From UBA2020 sp964551435 (GTDB taxonomy: Bacteria > Pseudomonadota > Alphaproteobacteria > Micavibrionales > UBA2020): DNA of 55,561 nucleotides. Numbering within the stretch: the stretch's first letter is position 1; the number at the start of each line of letters is the position of its first letter. The position numbers and the translations under genes are program-made. Positions 48,864 through 55,561 of the stretch are shown here, piece by piece. The DNA lies in contig CAZKBS010000011.1 of assembly GCA_964551435.1 (NCBI GenBank), positions 1 through 55,561 on the forward strand, given 5' to 3'. Under the pieces are notes generated by a model. That model was not told the DNA's origin. It saw only the letters and a program-made list of their open reading frames with translations, and made no database searches.

Positions 48864-50162
48864 ATGTTTGACCTTAAGCACATTCGGGAAACGCCCGAGT
48901 TTTATGATTCCGGCTGGCAACGTCGCGGCCTTGCGCCCCAGACGCCCAAAATCATCGAAATGGATGAAAAACGCCGCGCCCTGCAAACCGAAATGCAGGA
49001 CCTGCAGGCCAGCCGCAATGCGCTGTCCAAAGACATCGGAGCTATTAAATCGAAGGGCGGCGACGCCAGCGAGATCATGGCCAAGGTCGCGGAGATGAAA
49101 GAGCGTATCGCCCGGATCGAAGAAGACGAAAAGAAAATCGCGGAAGAACTTCAAGGTTTTCTGAGTGTTCTGCCGAATATTCCGGACGCCAGCGTACCCG
49201 ATGGCAAGGATGAAAAAGACAACAAGGAAGCCCGCCGCCACGGCGAGCCGCCGCGCATCAACAGCGCCCGCGACCATACCGACATCGGCGAGGGGCTGGG
49301 CGGTATGGATTTCGAAACGGCCGCCAAAATGTCCGGCGCGCGTTTTGTGCTGCTGAAAAGCGGCGTGGCGCGGCTGGAGCGTGCGTTGGCGCAGTTCATG
49401 CTCGATACCCACACGCAGGAACATGGCTATACGGAACTGTCCGTGCCGCTGCTGGTGCGCGACGAGGCGCTTTATGGCACGGGGCAGCTGCCCAAATTTG
49501 CCGAAGACCTGTTCCGCACAAGCACAGGGCACTGGCTGATTCCAACGTCGGAGGTATCGCTGACCAACACGGTTCTCGATACCATTCTGGATGCCGCCGA
49601 TTTGCCCCTGCGTTTGACGTCGCTGACGCCGTGTTTCCGCTCCGAAGCGGGGGCGGCGGGCAAGGACACCCGCGGCATGATCCGCCAGCACCAGTTTTAT
49701 AAAGTCGAACTGGTCAGCATCACCGCCGAAGACAAATCGATGGACGAGCTGGAGCGCATGACGAATTGCGCTGAAACCATTCTTAAAAAACTCGGCCTCG
49801 CCTTCCGCACCATGGCGCTGTGCACCGGTGATATGGGCTTTTCGGCGAAAAAGACCTTTGACATCGAAGTGTGGCTGCCGGGGCAGAATACCTACCGCGA
49901 AATTTCCAGCTGCTCCAACTGCGGGGATTTTCAGGCGCGCCGCATGATGGCCCGCTACAAGGCCGACGGCGACAAACAGACGCGCTATGTGCATACGCTG
50001 AACGGTTCGGGCGTCGCTGTGGGCCGCTGCCTGATTGCCGTTCTTGAAAACTATCAGCAGGCCGACGGCAGCGTGATCATCCCCGATGCGCTGCTGCCGT
50101 ATATGGGCGGCATCAAAAAGCTGGAGCCCGCGGGCGAAACAAAATCCGGAAAGGCGGCCTAA
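48864..50162 (+). CDS. serS: Seryl-tRNA synthetase
   Basis: Class II synthetase charging serine tRNAs (and selenocysteine tRNA if present). The 432 residues begin MFDLKHIRETPEFYDSGWQR with the long coiled-coil arm (QTEMQDLQASRNALSKDI...). Motif 2 is FRSEAGAAGKDTRGMIRQHQF, motif 3 is NGSGVAVGRCLIAVLENYQ. It continues into surE after 5 bases. Confidence 0.96.
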   Translation: MFDLKHIRETPEFYDSGWQRRGLAPQTPKIIEMDEKRRALQTEMQDLQASRNALSKDIGAIKSKGGDASEIMAKVAEMKERIARIEEDEKKIAEELQGFLSVLPNIPDASVPDGKDEKDNKEARRHGEPPRINSARDHTDIGEGLGGMDFETAAKMSGARFVLLKSGVARLERALAQFMLDTHTQEHGYTELSVPLLVRDEALYGTGQLPKFAEDLFRTSTGHWLIPTSEVSLTNTVLDTILDAADLPLRLTSLTPCFRSEAGAAGKDTRGMIRQHQFYKVELVSITAEDKSMDELERMTNCAETILKKLGLAFRTMALCTGDMGFSAKKTFDIEVWLPGQNTYREISSCSNCGDFQARRMMARYKADGDKQTRYVHTLNGSGVAVGRCLIAVLENYQQADGSVIIPDALLPYMGGIKKLEPAGETKSGKAA

Positions 50163-50167
50163 AGATT

Positions 50168-50956
50168 ATGCTGCAATTCCCTGAAAAACTGTCCGAAGCG
50201 CGCATCCTTATTTCGAATGACGACAGCATCCATGCCGACGGCATCAAGGTCATGGAACAAATCGTCAGTTCCATCACGCCGCATGTCTGGGTGGTCGCGC
50301 CGGAAACGCAGATGTCGGCGGCGGGACACTCGCTCACCATTCACATGCCGCTGCGATTGAAAGAATACGACAAGCGTCATTATTCCGTTTCCGGCACGCC
50401 GACGGATTCCGTGCTGCTGGGCGTGCAGCAGGTGATGAAGGATTTCCGTCCGCATCTGGTGCTGACGGGCATCAACCATGGCCAGAACACGGCGGATGAC
50501 GTGACCTATTCCGGCACCATCGCCGCCGCGATCGAGGCGACGCTGATGCATATCCCCGCCATCGCCTGCAGTCAGGATTACGACGAACACGGCGGCAAGC
50601 CCGACTGGTCGATTGCGCGAGAATACCTGCCGCGTATTCTTGAAAAATTCGCGGGCAAAACGCTTGACCCCTATAGCCTTCTCAGCGTGAATTTTCCGCG
50701 CAAGGTGCAGGGCGTCATTCCGCAGATCCGCGCTGTACGCCAGGGGCATTACAGCATGGAGAAACAGGAAATGGATCGCCTGACCGACCCGCGCGGCCGC
50801 CCGTATTTCTGGATTGGCCCGCCGCCGCCGCGCGACGACCATGATGAAGGCAACGATATCGGCGCGCTCAAGGCCGGGCACGTCACCATCACGCCGTTTT
50901 CGCTCAATTTGACGCACCACGAAGCGCTCAAGGATTTGCAGGGGATGTTCGAGTGA
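50168..50956 (+). CDS. surE: 5'-nucleotidase SurE
   Basis: SurE removes phosphate from nucleoside 5'- and 3'-monophosphates and is linked to stationary-phase survival. The 262 residues show ILISNDDSIHADGI with the paired metal-binding Asp, WVVAPETQMSAAGHSLT and LTGINHGQNTADDVTYSGT. It overlaps pcm by four bases (GTGA). Confidence 0.95.
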   Translation: MLQFPEKLSEARILISNDDSIHADGIKVMEQIVSSITPHVWVVAPETQMSAAGHSLTIHMPLRLKEYDKRHYSVSGTPTDSVLLGVQQVMKDFRPHLVLTGINHGQNTADDVTYSGTIAAAIEATLMHIPAIACSQDYDEHGGKPDWSIAREYLPRILEKFAGKTLDPYSLLSVNFPRKVQGVIPQIRAVRQGHYSMEKQEMDRLTDPRGRPYFWIGPPPPRDDHDEGNDIGALKAGHVTITPFSLNLTHHEALKDLQGMFE

Positions 50957-51666
50957 CCGTTATTGCGCGCAAAATCCGCCTGATTATGAAGCTGCGCAAA
51001 TGCGGCATCACCGATACCGGCGTGCTGGCGGCGATTGAACGCATCCCGCGCGAAATTTTTATCCCCACCCAGTTCCACGATCAGGCTTACGAAGATACCG
51101 CGCTGCCCATCGGGCGCGGCCAGACCATCAGCCAGCCGCTGGTTGTTGCCAGCATGACGCAGGAGCTCAAGCTGAATGACCGCCACAAGGTGCTGGAGAT
51201 CGGCACCGGTTCAGGCTATCAGGCGGCTATTCTGGCCAAGCTCTGCCGCCGCGTGTACAGCATCGAACGTCACCGCCCGTTGCTGGCCACCGCAGAGGTG
51301 CGTATCAACGAACTGCGTATCCGCAATATCACCTGCAAGGCGGGTGACGGCATGAAGGGCTGGATTGAACAGGCGCCGTTCGACCGCATCATCGTCACCG
51401 CCGCGGCGGGGGATGAGCCGCCGCCCGCGCTGCTGGCGCAAATGTCGGTGGGCGGTATCATGGTTATTCCCATGGGGCGAGACAAGGCCAGTCAGTTTAT
51501 TTATCGCATCACCCGCACGTCCGAAGAACATTACGAAACCGAAAAGCTGATGCCGGTGCGCTTTGTGCCGCTGCTGCCGAACGTTGCGCGCGACGAGCCT
51601 GATCCGGTGGTCGATGATAGCGCGCAGGATTTCCTCTCCGGCGGCTTCGCCTTTCAGCCTGCATGA
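50953..51666 (+). CDS. pcm: Protein-L-isoaspartate O-methyltransferase
   Basis: Repairs isoaspartate in aged proteins using SAM. The 237 residues have RGQTISQPLVVASMTQ (substrate loop), VLEIGTGSGYQAAILAKL (SAM motif I) and FDRIIVTAAAGDEPP (post I). Start GTG 50953 overlaps the surE stop. It continues to nlpD after 7 bases. The surE-pcm-nlpD order is shared with many Proteobacteria. Confidence 0.95.
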   Translation: MTVIARKIRLIMKLRKCGITDTGVLAAIERIPREIFIPTQFHDQAYEDTALPIGRGQTISQPLVVASMTQELKLNDRHKVLEIGTGSGYQAAILAKLCRRVYSIERHRPLLATAEVRINELRIRNITCKAGDGMKGWIEQAPFDRIIVTAAAGDEPPPALLAQMSVGGIMVIPMGRDKASQFIYRITRTSEEHYETEKLMPVRFVPLLPNVARDEPDPVVDDSAQDFLSGGFAFQPA

Positions 51667-51673
51667 GGCCCGC

Positions 51674-52714
51674 GTGAAGCGCGGGCGTACATCACAACGT
51701 CTAAACCTGTTGATGGCAGGGACGGCCTTGTTGCTGCTGTCGGCCTGCGCCGCGCCGCAGGCTGCGCCCGTGCATAACCTTGGCACACGCGTTGATGGCG
51801 CGGCGGGCGCGGGGGTCGTGATGGTACGCGACGGCGATACCGTCTGGCGCATATCGGAACGCTATCGTCTGCCGCTCCGCGATATCATCGACATCAACGG
51901 CATGGAGCCGCCGTATCAACTGCAAACAGGCCAGCGCCTGCAGCTGCCGCCGCCGAACGAGCATAAGACCGGCGCAGGCGATACCGTCACGGGTATCGCG
52001 CGTATGTACGGCGTACCGGTATCGCAAGTCGTGAGCATGAATAAACTGTCAGCGCCGTATCAGCTGCGCGAAGGGCAGGTGCTGCGCATTCCGTCCACTG
52101 TGGCGCGCCCGCATGTCGTGGTGCAAGCTCGGCCCGTAGACGTGGCGCCGCTGCCGTCAGCCGCGGCGACAAGCGCCACACAGGCGCGTGCGCAGATAAC
52201 ATCAAGTGCGCAAAATGTTTCGGGTATATCATCCGCGCCAGTTGTGAACGCACCGCCGCAGCCGTCAGCAGCGCCTGTGCGTGTGGCGTCTGCTGCGACA
52301 TCCATGCCCGCCGCCGTCGCGAGCGGTACGCCAAGCAAACAGGGGTTTATCTGGCCCGTGCGCGGCAAGGTTATTTCCAGCTATGGCCCGAAACCCGGGC
52401 ACCTTCATAACGACGGCATCAACATCGCCGCGCCGCGCGGTGCGGTGGTGGCGGCTGCTGCCGATGGTACAGTGGCTTATGTCGGTAACGACCTCATGAG
52501 CTATGGCAATCTGGTGCTGATACGTCATGCCAACGGGCTGGTGACGGCCTATGCCCATCTGGACCGCGTGCAGGTGCGGCGCGGGGATATCGTGCGGCGC
52601 GGGCAGGGTATCGGTACGGTCGGGTCCACGGGGACGGTCGCAAATCCGCAGCTGCATTTCGAAGTCCGCCGCGGCATCGAAAGTCTCGATCCTGCAAAGT
52701 ATCTATCTTTCTGA
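51674..52714 (+). CDS. nlpD: LysM/degenerate LytM lipoprotein (NlpD-like)
   Basis: A 346-residue lipoprotein with lipobox LLSAC near Cys24, two LysM domains (DGDTVWRISERYRLPLRDI and GAGDTVTGIARMYGVPVSQV, each ending in a LQ/LR-I-P strand), a Ser/Ala/Pro linker, and a C-terminal M23 (LytM) domain. In that domain, HNDGINIAAPRG keeps the His but has Asn where many active enzymes have Asp, and PQLHFEVR has Gln in place of the first His of the HxH pair, so zinc binding should fail. This fits NlpD/EnvC, which activate amidases and do not cut peptidoglycan themselves. Start GTG 51674 has GAGG 7 bases upstream. Confidence 0.88.
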   Translation: MKRGRTSQRLNLLMAGTALLLLSACAAPQAAPVHNLGTRVDGAAGAGVVMVRDGDTVWRISERYRLPLRDIIDINGMEPPYQLQTGQRLQLPPPNEHKTGAGDTVTGIARMYGVPVSQVVSMNKLSAPYQLREGQVLRIPSTVARPHVVVQARPVDVAPLPSAAATSATQARAQITSSAQNVSGISSAPVVNAPPQPSAAPVRVASAATSMPAAVASGTPSKQGFIWPVRGKVISSYGPKPGHLHNDGINIAAPRGAVVAAAADGTVAYVGNDLMSYGNLVLIRHANGLVTAYAHLDRVQVRRGDIVRRGQGIGTVGSTGTVANPQLHFEVRRGIESLDPAKYLSF

Positions 52715-52738
52715 TAATATCCGCGCTATTGGCGCAAT

Positions 52739-52770
52739 AAAAAAGCCGCAGTAAAAACGGCGGCTTTTTT
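52739..52770. terminator. Bidirectional intrinsic terminator
   Basis: AAAAAAGCCGC (52739-52749) pairs with GCGGCTTTTTT (52760-52770) around a 10-base loop, between convergent nlpD and the next gene. Confidence 0.85.
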
Positions 52771-52791
52771 TAATCGAGTGATTTTGGATGA

Positions 52792-53505
52792 TTACATGTC
52801 ACATTTTGGCACATGTTTCGGCACGCTGGCCGTTGCAGGCACAAGTTCGTTTTGCGTGTTCAGACTGTACTGTTCGCGGCCATTATCCAGCGTGCAAACA
52901 TAGAACGAGGGCTTACCCTCGTTATTGCTCAGATAGGCAATGCCGGAGAGCATGGAACCAAAACTCTCCGTAAAACTTTGTGCTTCTTTGTCCTTCACAT
53001 ATACGTTTGTAATGCAGCCCGAAGGTGTGCAATGTGCGGGAGATTCAACGGCAACAAAAACCAATTCTTTACCACCGACGATATAGTGGGCAGTACTGAT
53101 TTCAGCGGGTTTGTTGCCTTCTGCTACACGGGTCGCGTTCTGCTCTTTGAGGTCTTTGATAAAACTCGCGAGAAAAGGATAACGTGTGCCAACTTGGTCG
53201 ATGTCATGTACGACCATTTCCAGCATCTTGCTGGAACCTTCGGCTATAGTGATTACTTCAAAAGCATTTTCCTGCTGCGGCAATTCGGAGCGTACTTCGC
53301 CGACGAAGGCTGATTGTGTAACCGCGGGTGCTGTCGTTGCAGGTTGCTCCGCGCCTGCGGCAACGGGGCCGGACATCAACGTGGCGGGGATGAGTACGCT
53401 CAACGCCGCTTTGCGTGCGACACGCATGAAATCATTCCGAAACTTGCTGCTCAGCATAAGTATCACTCCGGTCAAGAGCACAAGAAGTATTCCCAAAGAA
53501 TACAT
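52792..53505 (-). CDS. Exported protein of unknown function
   Basis: A 237-residue protein. The ATG at 53505 has AAAGGGATGATA upstream and gives two hydrophobic stretches (LGILLVLLTGVILML and ALSVLIPATLMSGPVAAGA); an internal ATG at 53427 with GGAATG would leave a single ordinary signal peptide ending AGAEQ. The mature chain has Cys pairs at HCTPSGC and ends in KHVPKCDM, with a second cysteine in FYVCTLDNG, so disulphides are likely. A central segment (AHYIVGGKELVFVAVES) looks like a beta-sheet core. No family is recognised. It shares direction with the large gene upstream on the same strand (53609). Confidence 0.7.
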   Translation of the reverse strand: MYSLGILLVLLTGVILMLSSKFRNDFMRVARKAALSVLIPATLMSGPVAAGAEQPATTAPAVTQSAFVGEVRSELPQQENAFEVITIAEGSSKMLEMVVHDIDQVGTRYPFLASFIKDLKEQNATRVAEGNKPAEISTAHYIVGGKELVFVAVESPAHCTPSGCITNVYVKDKEAQSFTESFGSMLSGIAYLSNNEGKPSFYVCTLDNGREQYSLNTQNELVPATASVPKHVPKCDM

Positions 53506-53571
53506 AATATTATCATCCCTTTAAGATAGAAGCAAGGTGACTTTTATAAAACCCTTAAACTTCAAATGATT

Positions 53572-53597
53572 GCGGCGCGGAAAGGTTCCCGCGCCGC
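53572..53597 (-). terminator. Candidate terminator of the large lysozyme-like gene
   Basis: GCGGCGCGG (53572-53580) pairs perfectly with CCGCGCCGC (53589-53597). It lies 12 bases after the minus-strand stop at 53609. The T-run on that strand is weak, so termination is plausible only. Confidence 0.5.
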
Positions 53598-53608
53598 ATA
53601 TCGGAGAT

Positions 53609-55561
53609 TTACTGGTTAGCCGGCTGTTCGTTGACGAGGCCAGACTCCATCTGCTGGTTCAGTTGCAGGGCGGCACGGGCGGCGACCAGAGCGTTGATTT
53701 GCTCTTGCAGCTTGTAGATGTCCTGCAACTGCAGGGTGATGTAGGCGTTCACGACCGTCTGCTCCTGCACCAACGCGCCAATGTTATTGGCGATACGGAT
53801 GTAGTAATCGGGATCGAAGAAACGTTCCTGCGTCAGGGCCTGCATGATTTCGTTATAGCTCGGGAATTCCGCGATCTGGTCATCCGGAACGCCGGCTTTG
53901 CGGCGGATTTCCTGAATGATTTCGTTGATCGGACGCGGCGGCGGCGGCGGCTCTACCGTGCCGCTCGGGCCCATGGAATAACCCGGGCCACCCGGCGTAC
54001 CAAAGCCCATATCATAGCCAGCCAGAGCTTTCAGGCGGTATTCGGCCGAGTGCTGGTTGCCGTCACGCGGCACGCCGTCAGGTCCCGGTCTGCAAGAAGC
54101 GTTATAGTTGGAAACACCGCCGGGACAACCCATCCACGAGTTAACACAGCCTGCGCCGACAAGGTGCGCGGCGGCGACAAGGCCAGAGGTCGTGATGACC
54201 GCACCGCTAGCGGTGGTACTGCCGACGCGGCTCTTCGTGCATGCACTTAGCTCGTTATTGTATTGGTGTGCGTGATAAGCCTGAATTGACGCTGTCTGTG
54301 CTTCGCAACTACGCAGATAGTCATTCATGCTATTGATTGGACGGCCACCACAGTTCCCGGTCCATGTCCAGCTTTCGGCGTTACCGTTGGTAGTCGGGTT
54401 AATACATCCAACTGTAATCAGCGCCTGACGGCCCATCTGGTACATGCCAAGGAAGTTACCGTTTTTGCGTTCGCGGATGTTACAGACACCGCCTGCTTCA
54501 TGGTAACCCAACTTTCGCAGGAATTCGGCATAGTCACCGCCACCGGCGGTCAGTTCACCGCCGACAGCGCCCGGCGGGGGCGGTGCGGGCATGGTGGCGC
54601 CCAGTTCGCCCGTTTCAGGCAGCGCCATGCGGCGCGACATGATGGCTGTCACAACGTCCGTCGAAATCGTACGGATGGATTTCAGGTGTTCCTGCTTGAG
54701 GATCCATTCCTGAACTTCCGGCAGCTGAGTCAGTTGCGGATCCAGCTTGGGAACAATGTAGGGCTGGATCAGGTTGCGCAGCAGAGAGGTTGCGGCGATA
54801 CGGTTCTTCTCTTCCTGGAAGTCGATGGTGTCTTTGAACAGGAAGGTTTCAACGTCGATGTCACCGTCCACGATTTCCCCGGCTGTCGTCGGGTTCGGGC
54901 AGGGGTTCGCGCCATCGTTCATCTGCGTGTTGAGGAAGTACTGGCAGAAGGTTTCAAAGCGCTTGTTGATGTCTTTGCTGATGGTTTCCCGCGGCGTACC
55001 GGAAGACGGCTGGTTATTGACTTCCTTGGTTACTTCGTTTGTCAGCGCGGTGCGAGCGGCGTTGGAGACAGATTCACCGTGCGACATCGCGGCAGGCGGC
55101 GATGCGGCCGAACAGGTCTTCTCGTTCGGCATCAGGCTTGCCTTGGCTTCGGTTTCCGCTTGCTGCAGGTTACGGGCCTGACGGGTCAAGTTGTGTGAGT
55201 CCATCATGGAGCCGAGCTGGCGGCTCTGGTCGATGGTGCTGGCGTGCCACTGGGCCGTCATGTTTTGCAAGGCGGGGCGGAACTGGTCGTTCCACCAATT
55301 GCGGACGTATTCAACAACCTGCCAACCGGCCTGGTGGTTGATCAGCTCGTCGCCGCCAACGCTTTCGTGGACGTTACCCCAGTTATTCAGCGTACCGGTC
55401 GAGTTTTCACGTGCCCAGGCGCAGGGGTCAACCGCAAAGTTACCCGTCAACGGCGCATCGGAGGCTTCGCAATTATCTTCCGGACCCGGCGGCGGATCGT
55501 CACCGGTGAACGGCGGCGGCGCGGGCGGAGCCGGCGGCGGTGCCGGCGGTGCGGGCGGAGC
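53609..55561 (-). CDS. C-terminal 650 residues of a large secretion-associated protein with a lysozyme-like domain
   Basis: The frame is open to the right edge; the first 37 codons in the window encode a Pro/Ala-rich stretch (APPAPPAPPPAPPAPPP). Numbering from the TTG at 55450: a helical region with NWWNDQFRPALQNMTAQ and TIDQSRQLGSMMDSHNLTRQ (40-110) has the look of T4SS- or conjugation-associated proteins of alphaproteobacteria. At 305-350, EFLRKLGYHEAGG and FLGMYQMGRQALITVGC resemble a lysozyme/transglycosylase fold with Glu318 in HEAGG and the YQMG motif. Several Cys suggest disulphides. After a GPSGTVEPPPPPRP linker come helical coils (INEIIQEIRRKAG, LQLQDIYKLQEQI). The start is beyond the window. 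A role in cell-wall opening for a secretion apparatus is inferred. Confidence 0.6.
   Translation of the reverse strand, partial: APPAPPAPPPAPPAPPPFTGDDPPPGPEDNCEASDAPLTGNFAVDPCAWARENSTGTLNNWGNVHESVGGDELINHQAGWQVVEYVRNWWNDQFRPALQNMTAQWHASTIDQSRQLGSMMDSHNLTRQARNLQQAETEAKASLMPNEKTCSAASPPAAMSHGESVSNAARTALTNEVTKEVNNQPSSGTPRETISKDINKRFETFCQYFLNTQMNDGANPCPNPTTAGEIVDGDIDVETFLFKDTIDFQEEKNRIAATSLLRNLIQPYIVPKLDPQLTQLPEVQEWILKQEHLKSIRTISTDVVTAIMSRRMALPETGELGATMPAPPPPGAVGGELTAGGGDYAEFLRKLGYHEAGGVCNIRERKNGNFLGMYQMGRQALITVGCINPTTNGNAESWTWTGNCGGRPINSMNDYLRSCEAQTASIQAYHAHQYNNELSACTKSRVGSTTASGAVITTSGLVAAAHLVGAGCVNSWMGCPGGVSNYNASCRPGPDGVPRDGNQHSAEYRLKALAGYDMGFGTPGGPGYSMGPSGTVEPPPPPRPINEIIQEIRRKAGVPDDQIAEFPSYNEIMQALTQERFFDPDYYIRIANNIGALVQEQTVVNAYITLQLQDIYKLQEQINALVAARAALQLNQQMESGLVNEQPANQ

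Noticed and set aside
53570..55561. Plus-strand frames (226 and 232 codons) over the right-edge gene
   Set aside because: They lie antisense to a continuous 651-codon frame and have shadow composition.

Overview
The window is a stretch of bacterial chromosome, most likely from an alphaproteobacterium. The support is gene order. One block runs dgt-argS-SPOR protein-nagZ-scpA-scpB-tatABC-serS-surE-pcm-nlpD, another runs DUF177-rpmF-plsX-fabH-ihfA-MerR, and a third is fabA-fabB-fabI; all three arrangements are familiar from alphaproteobacteria. The genus cannot be fixed from sequence alone. A predatory, Micavibrio-like lineage would fit several oddities (a serpin, a histone-H1-like peptide, an acidic ScpB tail, a secretion-associated lysozyme-like protein), but that is a guess. 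I see no insertion sequence, CRISPR array, prophage or rRNA operon.

Layout. 1-373: start of a PAS sensor protein cut by the window edge. 0.5-9 kb: dusA, an exported SH3 protein, an orphan helical protein, the unsaturated fatty acid genes fabA-fabB-fabI with two small riders, then on the minus strand an exported superoxide dismutase, a class-C26 amidohydrolase and a cupin. 9-10.7 kb: a 49-residue Lys/Ala/Pro protein with its own promoter and terminator, a small exported protein, a 656-base gene-free stretch and tRNA-Lys. 10.8-20.2 kb: an oxidoreductase-like gene, coaD, a phosphodiesterase, an acetyltransferase, gyrA, a K+-independent proton-pumping pyrophosphatase, and bamE. 20.4-24.6 kb: the plsX lipid and ribosome cluster. 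24.7-36.7 kb is the accessory zone: serpin, tRNA-Pro, two SUKH-like proteins, slyX, a kinase-fold protein, a methyltransferase, an exported HNH-nuclease-like protein, a HerA-type ATPase, a MarR-acetyltransferase fusion, a membrane-anchored zincin and xthA. 36.9-52.7 kb: a beta-propeller/PEP-swivel pair, erpA, then the conserved dgt-to-nlpD block. 52.8-55.6 kb: an exported orphan and the C-terminal 650 residues of a large protein with a lysozyme-like domain and a Pro-rich region that runs off the window.

How the genes work together. The fab, plsX and fabH genes supply membrane lipid. BamE, TatABC, NagZ, the SPOR protein and NlpD serve the envelope and cell division. ScpAB, IHF, GyrA and the H1-like peptide serve chromosome organisation.

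The best candidate for an undescribed system is the 29.1-31.0 kb pair. An exported protein with an HNH-nuclease signature overlaps by 14 bases a downstream SUKH-like gene, the arrangement of a toxin and its immunity protein. A second SUKH-like gene lies about 2.3 kb further along the same strand. This is read from motifs only and needs profile searches.
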